From Rhynchopus sp. YZ270_cl-10 (Eukaryota > Euglenozoa > Diplonemea > Diplonemida > Diplonemidae), in contig OZ037887.1 in the NCBI GenBank assembly GCA_964035575.1, positions 1,178,001-1,242,000 of the forward strand: a DNA stretch of 64,000 nucleotides. The letters are read 5' to 3'. Shown here one piece after another: positions 22,416-32,460 of the stretch. Below the pieces are notes generated by a model. It saw only the letters and a program-made list of their open reading frames with translations. It searched no databases and was not told the origin of the DNA. Position numbers and translations under genes: made by a program. Position 1 is the stretch's first letter. Every line of letters begins with the position of its first letter.

Positions 22416-23180
22416 TTGTTCTCGCCCAACACCTTTCTACCAAGCTAACACCTTAATGGAGAAAACGACGGGAAAAAAAAAACATTTTATTTTATTTTGC
22501 TATGTGTGTGTCCCCCTTATTCTCCTTTTTTTATACTCAGGCAGCATTCGCTAGTTACTGGGAAGATCAATCAGGGCAGCCCTCACAGGCACGTGCCGAA
22601 TCCTTTTTTTTAATTTGAAAAACATTGCAAAAACAGAACGGCAACAGTATCATCTGTATCCAGAGCACAAAAAGATATCACAAAAGACAAAACCAGAATT
22701 TAGAGAGGAAAAAAGAAATTAGTTGTCGTTCAAAAAATCCCAACACATTCCCTGGCTTCCCCTTCAAAAAAAAAAAAAAAACGAAAAACGATGAACTGTG
22801 CTCCACACCGTCATCATTTCGAACTGTTTTCATCTTCTTTTTTCTTTTTTTCTCCCACATTTTTTTTCTAGAAACAACTCTCTTTTGTTTAGCTGGATTG
22901 AGGGGAGTTGTGGGGATTTGACTTCTTAACTAGGAGGGGTTTTTTTTTATTGAGGTTGCTTCGCTACAGAACGAATGGTTCTACTGATAACACCTTCTGT
23001 TGAATTGAGTGTGTTTTTTATTGTACTGAAAGAAAAAAAACGAAAAGCTGAGATTCGAAAAACGGAAAACAAAAAAGTTTCAGGGGTACCGACGGAATAC
23101 AATAGTATAGTGCACAAAACGGTGTACGTGGTCGGTATATTATGTCGAAAACAAAATCAAAAAGAGAGAAAAAAAAAGAC

Positions 23181-23245
23181 AGTGGAGATTGCACAACTGT
23201 GGCAACACAACCAAGGCAACTGCACTACTCTAACAATTTTTCAAA
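23181..23245 (+). repeat. R4-like repeat (R8 variant) copy 1
   Basis: CAGTGGAGATTGCACAACTG, TGGCAACACAACCAAGGCAA, CTGCACTACTCTAACAATTT; closely matched at 52506-52572 and distantly like R4. Confidence 0.75.
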
Positions 23246-23478
23246 AAAAAAAATAAAAAATGCAAAAAAGAAAAGGCGGGCTAGTCCCAGAAAGGGAGAG
23301 GACGGATATCTATCCCCATCCCACCTCCCTTATCGTCTTGCGTTTGACATTTTTTTTTTTTAATTCCCTGTTTCTCTTTTCTCTCTTTTCTCAGCCAAAA
23401 CAAAGTCAACAACAGAAAAAATAGTACAACTTTTCACTCTCTCTGCAAAATATGTCCATTTAGGACCGTTGTTAACCT

Positions 23479-23586
23479 CATAATGGATATAGGACTTCAT
23501 GGTTGGGGTCCACGGTGCACCGGTCAATGTACCATCAAGGTGCACTGTTCACGAGCGGGGATTTTGGATTTCAAAGTCCACTTTCA
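23479..23586 (+). repeat. Dispersed repeat R1 copy 4, upstream of the phosphatase gene
   Basis: Complete module order: CATGGTTGGGGTCCACGG, CACCGGTCAATGTACC, AAGGTGCACTGTTCACGAG, GGATTTCAAAGTCCAC. It ends about 145 bases before the ATG at 23731. Confidence 0.8.
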
Positions 23587-23730
23587 ATTTGCCCTCTCCT
23601 TCACTTCGCGAACCTTTTTCTGTGGGTTTGCCGATTGCGGGGTTCATTTTAATTACCCAAAATCCACCCCTTCTTCTCACCACCTTCCACAGGAGACACC
23701 ACCCCTCTGCTACCCTTTATCTATGACAAG

Positions 23731-24750
23731 ATGACTTACCTGACTCTCTCTGTTCTTGTCTTCGTGTCTTTTAGTTGTGCGCAGGTTGTACGTCTGCCCC
23801 CGGGGCAGCGTGTTGTGGTGATTGCGGATATACATGGCGATGTGGAGGCGCTGAAGGAGACGTTGCTGTTGGGGAACTTGACGGATCGGGAGGGGCGGTG
23901 GGTGGGCGGGACGGACATCTTGGTGCAACTGGGCGACCTTGTGGACCGTGGCGCCTGGAGTGACAAATGCGTAGAGCTGATCTTTGCACTCGCAGAGGAA
24001 GCATCCCTCGTCGGCGGCGAGGTAGTAACCCTTATAGGCAACCACGAGCTCCTCAACATGCAAGGCGCCCTCGAGTACGTCTCGCAGGAGGAGATGAACC
24101 GTATAGGCGAGGCACGGAACACGCTCTTCTCTCCTTCCGGATACCTCGGCAGGCAAATCGTACAACGCTCACGCACAGTGTACGTCAACGGGGCAACGCT
24201 TTTTGTGCACGCAGGGATCACCCCTGCGGATGCAGCGTTGGGCGAAACGACGCTAAACGAAAAGGTGCGGAGGTTGCTTGGGAATAAGTCTTTTGATGAT
24301 GAAATATTTGGGGATGCGGGGCCGTTTTGGACACGACATTTAACGATTTCCGCGCAAGAGGGCGACTGCGGACCTGTTGCTGAGGTGCTATCTGCGGTCA
24401 GCCGTGCTGAAAACCGACGCATCAAACACATCATCGTGGGACACACGATTCAACGGAACCAGCAAATCACACGCTTCTGTGATGGCCGCCTCATTGCAGC
24501 CGACATCGGCATGAGCTACGCCCTCGGCCTAGGAAACAACCGACGCGCTCTCACCATCGTAACCCGCGACCACATCAAAACCCTCCACAAAGGCGAAGCA
24601 CACGAGCAGCTCTCGCTCGCGCACCTCTCCCAGGGCTCGTCCACCATGTTCACCTTCACCGCAACGATCCTCTCCCCAGTCCTCGCCATTGCCTCTTTCA
24701 TGATGCTTCTCAACATGATCCGCACATTGAAAACCCGCCTCTGTCGATGA
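23731..24750 (+). CDS. Shewanella-like (SLP) calcineurin-type protein phosphatase
   Basis: Single exon, 339 residues, ATG to TGA. A signal peptide (MTYLTLSVLVFVSFSCAQ) is followed by all metallophosphatase motifs in order: ADIHGD (about 32-37), GDLVDRG (about 68-74), GNHELLNM (about 102-109), HAGITP (about 160) and VGHT (about 236), then a late GMS segment. These residues bind the two metal ions and phosphate in the PPP/metallophosphoesterase fold. GNHELLNM and the overall length fit the Shewanella-like phosphatases of bacteria, plants and protists. A hydrophobic helix near the C-terminus (about 308-330) ends in basic residues, so the enzyme is probably lumenal or extracellular and tethered to a membrane. 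Substrate unknown; SLPs are usually protein phosphatases. Confidence 0.93.
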   Translation: MTYLTLSVLVFVSFSCAQVVRLPPGQRVVVIADIHGDVEALKETLLLGNLTDREGRWVGGTDILVQLGDLVDRGAWSDKCVELIFALAEEASLVGGEVVTLIGNHELLNMQGALEYVSQEEMNRIGEARNTLFSPSGYLGRQIVQRSRTVYVNGATLFVHAGITPADAALGETTLNEKVRRLLGNKSFDDEIFGDAGPFWTRHLTISAQEGDCGPVAEVLSAVSRAENRRIKHIIVGHTIQRNQQITRFCDGRLIAADIGMSYALGLGNNRRALTIVTRDHIKTLHKGEAHEQLSLAHLSQGSSTMFTFTATILSPVLAIASFMMLLNMIRTLKTRLCR

Positions 24751-24954
24751 AGGGTGAGAGAAGGGAGCAGAGAGGGGAGGAGAGAGCGGGTCATATCACA
24801 GAGGGAAGGAGGAGGGTTGGGAAGGATTTTTTTGTCAGGACAAAAACAAAAGGGGTGGGAGAGGGGGAATGGGGGAGATAGGAGGTTCGCGATGGTGACT
24901 CTTTTGTGGTTTTGTCCCAAAAGCGTTCTGGAGAGGGGGAGGGGAGGGCGGGGT

Positions 24955-25012
24955 GTGTTTGGTAACGAATAAGGGGGTAATTCTTGCGCAGAATATGGCC
25001 CCAATGTGTGCG
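24955..25012 (-). repeat. Dispersed repeat R7 copy 1
   Basis: Read on the minus strand: TTGGGGCCATATTCTGCGC, AAGAATTACCCCC, TTATTCGTTACC, AAACAC. Nearly the same at 49395-49450 on +; the core TTCTTGCGCAGAATATGGCC recurs at 50802-50822, and a partial at about 25105-25120. Confidence 0.75.
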
Positions 25013-25157
25013 TGTTTTTATCGATTCGACAGTGGGAGGTGAGGGGGTGATGGGTGAGGGGTTTGGCTGTGTTTGTGTACGAGCTGTTTGCGTGCGTTTT
25101 TATAACTAAAAGGGGTAATAATTCTTGCGCATGTGTGTGATGGGGGGGTTTTTTTTT

Positions 25158-25270
25158 CACGAAATGGAAGGACTGCATGGTGGTGTCCACCCCGGTACAG
25201 CCTGTCATGTACCAAGGTACACTGTTCACGAGAGGGCTTTTGTATTTCAACTCTACTTTTTTTTTTTTGA
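25158..25270 (+). repeat. Dispersed repeat R1 copy 5
   Basis: CACGAAATGGAAGGACTGCA, GTGTCCACCCCGGTACAGCC, TGTACCAAGGTACACTG, TTCACGAGAGGGC, GTATTTCAACTC and a T10 tail. Confidence 0.85.
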
Positions 25271-25415
25271 TCCACTCTGATTTTATTGTACTGCCTTTTG
25301 ACTGCTTTATATGAATAGAAAGTATTCTAACCACTTTTCTTTCCAAACACTACTTCAGAGTACAAACGAAAAAAGTACTCCAGCAAAAATAGGAAGATAT
25401 CTACTAACAAAAAAA

Positions 25416-25470
25416 TAGTGGAGCACACTCTAGGGTGGCTACACTAATACAACCAAGTTTTCAAAAAAAA
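25416..25470 (+). repeat. Dispersed repeat R4 copy 1
   Basis: TAGTGGAGCACACTCTAGGG, TGGCTACACTAATACAACC, AAGTTTTCAAAAA. Nearly identical to 51653-51705. Confidence 0.85.
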
Positions 25471-25563
25471 GGCCTTTCTGCCAAAATGAGAACCTACACT
25501 GATTTGGCCGCATTCACACCTATACATAATCAAAACCGGTTAGTTACGTAAAATTGTTTTGTG

Positions 25564-25616
25564 TAGTGAAGTTTATCCTTCGGGTGTCTACACTAATACA
25601 ACCACGTTTTCAAAAA
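25564..25616 (+). repeat. Dispersed repeat R4 copy 2
   Basis: TAGTGAAGTTTATCCTTCGG, GTGTCTACACTAATACAACC, ACGTTTTCAAAAA. Confidence 0.8.
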
Positions 25617-26027
25617 CCACAGTTTATCTTTCCGACAACGTTATATCATTGGCAGAAGAATGTCTATAAACACTGAGCAAAATAAAATTGAGGATAATTT
25701 TCGGGGATACTTCGGGATGCGGGGGGTTTTTATGCAAAAATGGTTGACACAGGTTGCTCCAACCTGTGCAAAGTTCTATGTATTGTTGCTTGACTTTTGA
25801 AAATGATGGCGGTATCATCTTCGTGTTTGCTCACAGCTTAGACTATCTTACCAAATTTTCTGTTATTTTTGTTTTAACTTTGTGTATGCTGATATTTCTT
25901 CCACGACTAGCTTCCCAGAAATACATTGAAGGAAAAAAAGCACACCTGACAAGAATTCCACTACTTCTTGGTTTTGCCTTCGGAGCGATAGAGTTCAGGA
26001 ACTCTCCACTTTTCTTCACAAAACGGA

Positions 26028-26120
26028 TGTAGGACTGCATGGTTGGGGGGTCCACCCCCCGGTACAGCCAAATACCCAAAAAGGTACACTGTTCACGAGA
26101 GGGCTTTTTCAAGTCAACCT
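26028..26120 (+). repeat. Dispersed repeat R1 copy 6, upstream of the 26174 gene
   Basis: GACTGCATGGTTGGGGGGTC, CACCCCCCGGTACAGCC, AAGGTACACTGTTCACGAGA, TTCAAGTCAAC. It ends about 55 bases before the ATG. Confidence 0.85.
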
Positions 26121-26173
26121 TCTTTTTGGTAACTCCCTCTCTACCACCCATAAGGCACCCCACACATAACATA

Positions 26174-26509
26174 ATGCAACGACACGGCCTGTTTGCCGCA
26201 TCACGTGTGCGTCTTGGTTTCTATACGCCGTTCTTTGAGGACGAAGCCACCTTTAAGGCGCAGTACCTGCAGATGGCTCATCTCCCTGATAGACAGCTCT
26301 TCCTTGACAAGGGGACACGGATAGAACCAAGCACCCGTCTGTGCCTCAACTCTGACGGCTCGATTGACATCCGCAACTACGAGCTGTACCCTGCAGACGG
26401 GCCTGAGCTTGTCATTATTCCTAAGCACGCTGACAGAATGAGTTGGGCAAAGGACGTCGCGCGCAGACGTGCCGTCATGTCTGGTATTGACGTTGAGGAG
26501 TTGGATTAG
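26174..26509 (+). CDS. Small conserved-looking protein of unknown function
   Basis: Single exon, 111 residues, ATG 26174 to TAG. The frame is open to 26039 but that part is repeat R1, so the later ATG is used. The N-terminus MQRHGLFAASRVRLGFYTPF is basic and aromatic, as in a mitochondrial presequence. The rest has FEDEATFKAQYLQMAHLP, a central strand-rich part (LCLNSDGSIDIRNYEL) and a helical, charged end (WAKDVARRRAVMSG). The composition is like its neighbours and unlike the spacer DNA, which argues for a real gene. I do not recognise the family; a small mitochondrial subunit is only a possibility. Confidence 0.65.
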   Translation: MQRHGLFAASRVRLGFYTPFFEDEATFKAQYLQMAHLPDRQLFLDKGTRIEPSTRLCLNSDGSIDIRNYELYPADGPELVIIPKHADRMSWAKDVARRRAVMSGIDVEELD

Positions 26510-26777
26510 GTGTATGGGGTGTGGGGTATGGGGTGGGTAGGGTGGGTTGGGTTGGGGGGGGTGACAACACTGGGCGTTGTCACAGAATGAATGAAGGATA
26601 ACTATAAAAAAAACGGCACTCGACTGTATTTTTTTGAAAAAAAATATACCCCACCACATTGGCCCTCCCAGCCCACAGAACGGCAACCACACAAACATGC
26701 CGTCGTAGTCTCGAGCCCCTTATTTGGGGATATCTCTTTCCTTTTTGCCCTAGCGCACACACCGCACTCTAGCTACC
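26510..26777. other. Short intergenic spacer
   Basis: Begins with a GGGTGTGGGGTATGGGG-type G/T-rich stretch, ends in a pyrimidine-rich tract with CTCTAG directly before the next ATG. No gene seen. Confidence 0.5.
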
Positions 26778-29405
26778 ATGGAGACCCGCAAGCGCACCGA
26801 GCGTCTGACGTACTCCATACGGAGGAAGACACCTGATGACCGTCCTGTAGGCGGGATGAATGGCGTTGTTGGGTGTGGGGGTGTGTATGTTGCAACAGCG
26901 GGGCGTGATGGTGTTGTGCGGACCTGGGAGGATGAGGGTGGCACGTCAGACCTGGTTGCGAAGCAGGCGTACACAGGGCACCGCGACTGGGTGAATGCAT
27001 TGACACACATCCCCGGGGTCGGGCTGCTCTCGTGCAGCAGCGACTCGGAGGTGAAGCTATGGGAGAACCATACAGATGACACGACGCAGCAGCTCCCCTG
27101 CCTTGCGACGTACTCCGTGCACACAGACTACGTCAAGGCGCTTTCGTATTCGCAGGACAGCAAACACTTCGTGACCGCGTCGCTTGACGGCACCACTGCC
27201 TGCATCGACCCCCTCGCAGGGCGCACTGGTGCAGTCAGCAAAGCAGTGCTATACAAAAGCGTCTACGCCTGCGCTGCAAGGGGAAGCCTTTCCGCATACT
27301 GTACTACAGAAAACCATGTCGCCCTGCTCGACTGGCGGTCGGGGACCATTGTCGGGAAGTTGAATGGACATAAAGACATGGTGCGGGATGTGCACTTCCT
27401 TGCGGAGACGACGTTGGTCTCCGCCTCGTCAGACATGGCGTTGAAGGTGTGGGACACACGCATGGAGCGTGCGGTGTGTAGTGTGCACACCCACACTGCG
27501 CCTGTGTGGTGCGTGCAGGCGTGCAGCCTGGGTGGAGCGGGGACAACCCTGGTTTCGGGGGACAAAGCGGGGGCGGTGTACGTGACGCACATCGCGCCGG
27601 GTCTGGGGCGGGTCAACTCTGCGTTGCTTTGTGCGACTGGCGGGGCGGAGTCTGTTGTGGGTGTGGCGGTGGTGGAGGAGCGTCTGTACGTGGCGTCGTC
27701 GGATATGCACCACCCCCTGCACGTCTACGACCTGCCTGCAGGGTTGGGCAGCGGTGCCTTGACGGACACGACTGCGCTCGAGAGGGAGCCACGCAGCAGG
27801 TCACGTGAACGCTCCTCCTCACAGAGGCACTCAGACCCACGCAGCATCGGTGCCTCGCAGGTCGGGTCGCACGGTGCTGTGGGCTCTCATGGTGCTGTGG
27901 GCTCGCCCACGTCGGCAGGACCCTCAGCAGCGTCGTCGCTTGAGGTGCCGCTTGGTTCGTCACTTCCGCAGCACAGCGTCAGCGTAGGGAAGCGTGTGAC
28001 GGTGCTTGGCCTGTCCCCTGCAGACGTGCCTCTGAACAGCTCCCCCGCACACCACGGCAGTGCAGCTCTGGTATGTTAATGCGTCAAGTGTGTTTAAAAT
28101 GTTCCCTTTTTGCAGCCTGTGCACATCTTGACACGGTCCCCCATTGACCGCCGTTCCTTCAGCCTGAAGCACCGCAGGGGTTCCGTCTCTGCAGCCACCA
28201 CGACGGCCGCAAGCACAACAAAAAACGAAACTGCGGAGCAGACCGAGGCTCGACGAAAGGTATCACCCCACACGCCCACCCTCACCACGGTTCAACGAGA
28301 CCCACCTCACCTCACCCCTCCTTACCCCTCCCCTTAACCCTCCCTCCCCCTCCCACAGAAGGCAGGTCTCGCACAACGCGACGCACTCATCGAAGAGCTT
28401 GGCTGCGTAGTGCGGAATGAGTCGACCTCGCTTGAGGGGGGTGAGTGCGTCGTCGCAGCACACCTGCTGGACAACCGCAGACACTGCGTTCTGAAGACAA
28501 GCTCGGGGGTGCTCGAGGTGTGGGACATCACTACGGGCGTGCGCTGCGAGCGCAGCAGCACGGCAGGCGACCTGGACGAGCGAGCTGGCGCCTTGCGTGC
28601 CGTCTACACAAAGAGGGGACAGCGCCTGGCTGCCTGGTGCAACATCGACACAAGCACCGGTGGGTTAACGGTAGTGCTCGACTGCCCCTCCTGCTTTGCC
28701 TGCGAGGCCTCGCTAGCCGACAAAGACGTCCTCTGCCCATACACCGACGCCCCTGCCCCCACACCACGCTCCCCCAAGAAGGCCGCCCCCTCCCCACGCA
28801 TCAACTACGGAGAGTCGCTCCTCCTTGCGCTCTTCCACCCCCTCGCACAGCGCCTCCAGCAGCCCACCATCGAAGACCCAGGGGTCCTCCCGCCTGACGT
28901 CACCCGCGCAATGTGGCAGAAAACCGAGCTAGCGCAGGTAGAAGCAACGGGGAACCAAAAGGTAACCCCTCCCCTCATTACCCCCCCCTCCAAAAAAAAT
29001 GCACTCTCTTGGAAATGACGTACAAAAATTATTCGTCAAAAAGGTCGAACTTCCAGATTTTTTTTTTTTTTTGAAAAGGTCGAACATTATTACGGTCGAT
29101 AATTTGAATACGGTACATTGTTCCACACTAACTTAACCCCTTTTCAGGTACGTGTCCGGTTCCAAGCGCAGGGAGCCTCCGAAGTATGCCTCTGGGGCAG
29201 ACGCGAGGTGTGGCCCGCTGTCTTGAACAACGCAGCCAAGCACTGTGTCCCAGACGTCGGCAACAAGGTGCTCTACATGCACGACCTGGCACGTCACGAC
29301 GCACACACTGCTGCACACCTCGCAGACACGGCTGCCGCCTTCAGTCTAGATGGCAAGACCGGGGTCAAACTCCCAAGGTGGATCTCCGACGCGCTCAGAA
29401 AATGA
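26778..29405 (+). CDS. WDR48: WDR48/UAF1 homologue, WD40 activator of deubiquitinases (4 exons)
   Basis: Exons are 26778-28070, 28116-28259, 28359-28961 and 29148-29405; all introns are phase 0 and the protein has 765 residues. The N-terminal propeller matches WDR48 blade by blade: YSIRRKTPDD, GVVRTWED, HRDWVNALTHIP, SCSSDSEVKLWENH, HTDYVKALSYSQDS, HKDMVRDVHF, SASSDMALKVWD. Exon 3 carries the second WDR48 segment (GGECVVAAHLLDNRRHCVLK, GVLEVWDITTG, LAAWCNIDTSTGGLTVVLD, CFACEASLADKD). Exon 4 is the C-terminal ubiquitin-like region. In animals and fungi this protein binds and activates USP1, USP12 and USP46; no such partner lies in this window. A Ser/Arg-rich insert (28270-28360 as residues in exon 1 end and exon 2) sits between the halves. 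The ATG follows CTCTAG by five bases. Confidence 0.9.
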
Positions 29406-29587
29406 AAATGGGTTACAACAGGAGAAAGTGAGGGGGAGAGGGAGGGAGGAAAGTACAAAACACCGGTGTGTTTTTTTTATAACAATGCACAACGAGGCAA
29501 CAACGACTCCAGTACAAAGAGAACCACCCCCCCTGAGGTCCCCCCCCTCTCATCTGTTTTTCAGCAGAGTGTTTTCCACGGTGGTTT

Positions 29588-29660
29588 TGGGTGGCATGAC
29601 ATGCCACCCAAGATTTTTGGGGTGGTTTTTGGGTGGCATATATGCCACCCAAGATTTTCT
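29588..29660. repeat. Two adjacent GGGTGGCAT palindromes
   Basis: GGGTGGCATGACATGCCACCC and then GGGTGGCATATATGCCACCC lie about 40 bases apart, both followed by AAGATTTT; half of the unit recurs at 30124-30133 (ATGCCACCCA). Confidence 0.85.
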
Positions 29661-29823
29661 TCTTTTTTTTTGAGGTTGTATGACCTGTGACCCCACCATG
29701 GAGAGCACGTGGCTCGCTGAGTTGCTCGAATTGCCTGCAGCTATCCAACAAATATCATCACCGTCTCAGCTTCCTTCACGAGCCGTTCAGCCTCCGCCAC
29801 CTTCACAAACCAAAGTAAATAGG

Positions 29824-29860
29824 GCAAAAGTAGCGTACCGTGCGCCTGCGGCGCTCTTGC
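29824..29860 (+). repeat. GC-rich repeat R6 copy
   Basis: GCAAAAGTAGCGTACCGTGC followed by GCCTGCGGCGC. The same string is at 33850-33880 inside a transposon; shorter copies at 34554-34573, about 29918 and, in reverse, 3062-3096 and about 45012. Confidence 0.85.
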
Positions 29861-30294
29861 TGTCTTCATAAAGACAAAAGCACATTGCCAAAATTGTGAA
29901 TAGTGCAATTTTTTCCGCCTGCGGCGCCTACCTCCCTCCCCTCTCCTTCCTGTGATTGGCAGGGAGTCGCGCACGCGACGACCGCTCGGGCTCGAAGAAA
30001 GCTCGGGGGGCCAAATTTTGAGACCAAAAACCAAGCGGAAGCCCTGTTCGGGTAAATCATGTACAGTGTTTAAGAGGGGGCCTTCCGCACGGGAGAATTT
30101 TTTTTTGGCCTAAAAAAAAAAAATATGCCACCCAAAATAAAAAATGTCAGATCCTGGAAAACACCCTGTTCAGTGTAAAAAAAAAAAAAAAAAAAAAAAA
30201 AGGAAAAATTTCGCAGGATGTAGACATACCATGCGGGGCGAGCCGTTATGAGCGAGGAACTCGCCACCTGATTTATGATTTGATAGTTTGTTTG

Positions 30295-30428
30295 CTACAC
30301 GGTGGAGCCGTGCTCCGCCCGGCTTAGAGTGTGCAAATAACAGTCTTACCCCCTGAGTCCGACTGTCGGGCTCATCAAAGTCCGACACAAAGGGTCCCGA
30401 CATTTCCAGGACGGACTCCACCGTGTAG
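30295..30428. mobile_element. 134-base inverted-repeat element (MITE-like)
   Basis: The ends CTACACGGTGGAG and CTCCACCGTGTAG are perfect inverted repeats of 13 bases, with weaker pairing further in (CCGTGCTCC/GGACGG). No clear target-site duplication, so it could also be a plain stem-loop. Confidence 0.6.
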
Positions 30429-30564
30429 ATGCATCAATCCCCTTCCCTCAGCGTGGTGCAACTTTTCAACCGCCATTTCCCCCACCCCACGCCACCCTAT
30501 ACAGGCTCTTCATTTCTCCCCTCTCCCCGTTTAACTGATTCTAACCCCCTCTCACAAAATTTCA

Positions 30565-31785
30565 ATGGATGATTGCGAAGCCTCCTTCTCGGAGACGCAC
30601 TTCAGCAAGATGAGCGGGTCCAACTTCTGCGAGGCACGACGCCTTTCGAGTGGCTACGACGGCCTCTACGATTATGACGAACGGCAGCACCACGGGGTGT
30701 GCCTGCGGCCCTCGATTATGTCGTGCAACCAAAGCGACCTCCCTCCCGACGCGGAGCAGAGGTACATCACGCCACGCAGCCCGGACTTCACCTCGGACGA
30801 GCGTCGTCTCTTCTCCAACACAGCGCAGAGTGCTTTGTACGACGACTGCTGCTTTGGGGTCGAGCTCGAAGTGTTCCTCACAAAGTATGACGAAGAGGTG
30901 GACAATCTGCAAGACAAAATCTGCGGCTTCGTTGTCCCCTTCTTGACTGCCGCCTTTGCGGGGGAGTTGTACCCATTCCGCTTCCATACCCGGCGTAATT
31001 CAAAGGCGGACACAGTGTTCGACATCTGGAAGGTGACAAACGATGGCAGCATTTCCAGCGAAGGGAACATCTTTGGGTTTGAGGTGATCTCCCCAAAGCT
31101 TCGTAGTTGGGACGGCTTTGAGCGTGTTGCGCGGGTTGCTTCTGTGCTGCAGCAGATGAACTGCAAGACCAATACCTCAACCGGGCTTCATGTGCACGTT
31201 TCCTGCAAACACTACAACGGCGCGCAGTTACAGTCGCTTTTTATGCATCTTCTGTACTTTGAGCGTGTAGTGGATGGCTACCACTACCTGTCGCGTAGAG
31301 GTGATAGTGGCAGGTTTTGCCGCAGTATTGTGCACAGTGTGTGTCATATGGGTGATGTTGCGCGCGCGATGCAGCAGCTTTCATGGCTCGATATGTCGTT
31401 GGATAGGGGCGTGGACCAGGCAGTGTGTCTGCTCAATCCGCTGTTGGATCCTGCATCGGCGAAGAGCGGGCGGTACCACAATGTGAACCTGACGTTGCTC
31501 TCTGGCACCACGAAGGGCGATGAGGGGCGGAGGATTGAGTTCCGGCAGCACGGCGGCTCCGTGGACACCTCGGAGATAGTGATGTGGACACGCTTCTGCT
31601 GTCGCTTCACGTCTGCCGCCGCAGCAGCGCCGCCCCCACCGATGCACGGCAACGCGACAGCAGAAGAGCTCTGGAGGCTCGTCGCAGACGACACACTACA
31701 ATCCTACTATGCAAACAAGACCTTTGACACAGAGAACTGCTCCATTGGGCCCTCCGTGTGGAGTACACGGTTTCCAGGGAAATAG
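30565..31785 (+). CDS. Amidoligase-family protein (glutamine-synthetase-fold COOH-NH2 ligase)
   Basis: Single exon, 406 residues, ATG to TAG. After a disordered N-terminal 95 residues comes the whole signature of the putative amidoligase family (Pfam Amidoligase_2): CCFGVELEVF (FGVELE about 97-102), DIWKVTNDGSIS, GFEVISPKL, NTSTGLHVHVSC (about 203-214), YHNVNLTLL and RRIEFRQHGGSVDTSEIVMW (about 321-340). The acidic and His residues of ELE, EVISP, HVH and EFRQH correspond to metal- and ATP-binding positions of the glutamine synthetase fold. Family members are thought to join a carboxyl to an amino group in peptide tagging or metabolite synthesis. Nothing beside it suggests the substrate. All key residues are present, so it looks active. 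Confidence 0.88.
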   Translation: MDDCEASFSETHFSKMSGSNFCEARRLSSGYDGLYDYDERQHHGVCLRPSIMSCNQSDLPPDAEQRYITPRSPDFTSDERRLFSNTAQSALYDDCCFGVELEVFLTKYDEEVDNLQDKICGFVVPFLTAAFAGELYPFRFHTRRNSKADTVFDIWKVTNDGSISSEGNIFGFEVISPKLRSWDGFERVARVASVLQQMNCKTNTSTGLHVHVSCKHYNGAQLQSLFMHLLYFERVVDGYHYLSRRGDSGRFCRSIVHSVCHMGDVARAMQQLSWLDMSLDRGVDQAVCLLNPLLDPASAKSGRYHNVNLTLLSGTTKGDEGRRIEFRQHGGSVDTSEIVMWTRFCCRFTSAAAAAPPPPMHGNATAEELWRLVADDTLQSYYANKTFDTENCSIGPSVWSTRFPGK

Positions 31786-32239
31786 GTAGTGGAGTGTAGT
31801 GTAGGGGAGGGTAGAGAGTTGTTAATTCTGTTTCAGTTTTCAAAGCAAAAGTGTGCAGACGTGCGTGCTCCTTTAATAAAAGGTTGTTTTATCCAAAAGA
31901 ATACTTTGTTGAGCGTGCCTGCTACGGACGGTTATCTTTATGGTGTACGTCATCCGTGGTAGGTTCGCCAGCTTTCAAATATTGCGCATAAATCCGCATA
32001 CATTATTGTTTTTTTTTTTTAATTGAGTTTTTTGTTTTTTTCCCAATCACCCCTCCAACTACCCCCAATTTTTCTGGGAAAATGTGAGGGTGGGTGATCA
32101 CCCCCCTCGCCACCCCCCCCAAAAAAAGGCTGTCAGCCCAGAGTCGAAAGGCTCTGCCACATCGTGGGGTGAGGTGTGCGGGCTGTGTCCCATCCACGTG
32201 TTTCCCCCCCTCTCCCTTTTTTTCTTAGTCTTACTTAAC

Positions 32240-32460
32240 AAGGGCGGTCTCAGAAACTGTTACCTACAAACAACCTTTCTTAAGGGTAAGTAATACCAGG
32301 GTGTCCAGCATGTAAGACTACCCTGGAGGAAGAATTTTTTTTTCTGCTCTAAAGGGGTTCAGGATGAATGACGTCTGTACCTTCCGTAGTACAAAGGCTT
32401 TGGACAACATTGAGTACTGACCCTAGCCCCAAGCGGGTTCTTAGGCGATTGTCTACACAA
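32240..32460 (+). repeat. Dispersed repeat R5 copy 2, cut by transposons
   Basis: Matches 2257-2480 in order (GGGCGG, ACCTACAAACAACC, CCCCAAGCGGGTTC, AGGCGATTG). Its 3' part is lost at CTACACAAC, where two hAT-like elements are inserted. Confidence 0.65.

Larger units (their letters stand above)
20615..23730. other. 3.1-kb intergenic region with A/T tracts and short repeats
   Basis: No gene seen. Contains a long A-rich block (20730-20808, ending in A23), GTTGTTGTT tracts near 21425, and copies of repeats R3, R2, R3, R4-like (R8) and R1 listed separately, all in + orientation. Open frames here are Lys/Phe-rich products of homopolymers. CCTTCCACAG lies about 35 bases before the next ATG. Confidence 0.6.
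24751..26173. other. Intergenic region with oriented repeats
   Basis: G-rich and purine-rich directly after the phosphatase stop (24755-24970), then repeats R7, R1, R4, R4 and R1 listed separately. The long minus-strand frame across 24516-25346 is a low-complexity shadow of the gene end plus repeats. No gene seen. Confidence 0.6.
29406..30564. other. Intergenic region with palindromes and an inverted-repeat element
   Basis: Contains twin GGGTGGCAT palindromes (29590-29660), the R6 motif (29824-29860), an A25 run (30177-30201) and a 134-base inverted-repeat element (30295-30428). A short frame from ATG 29699 (MESTWLAELLELPAAIQQ) has no support as a gene. The leader before 30565 is pyrimidine-rich. 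Confidence 0.55.

Noticed and set aside
24516-25346. 276-codon minus-strand frame
   Set aside because: Made of the antisense of the phosphatase 3' end plus low-complexity spacer and repeats R7 and R1.
29699-29871. Short frame starting MESTWLAELLELPAA
   Set aside because: It ends inside repeat R6 and has no homologue that I recognise; a similar leader phrase near 34477 suggests repeat DNA.
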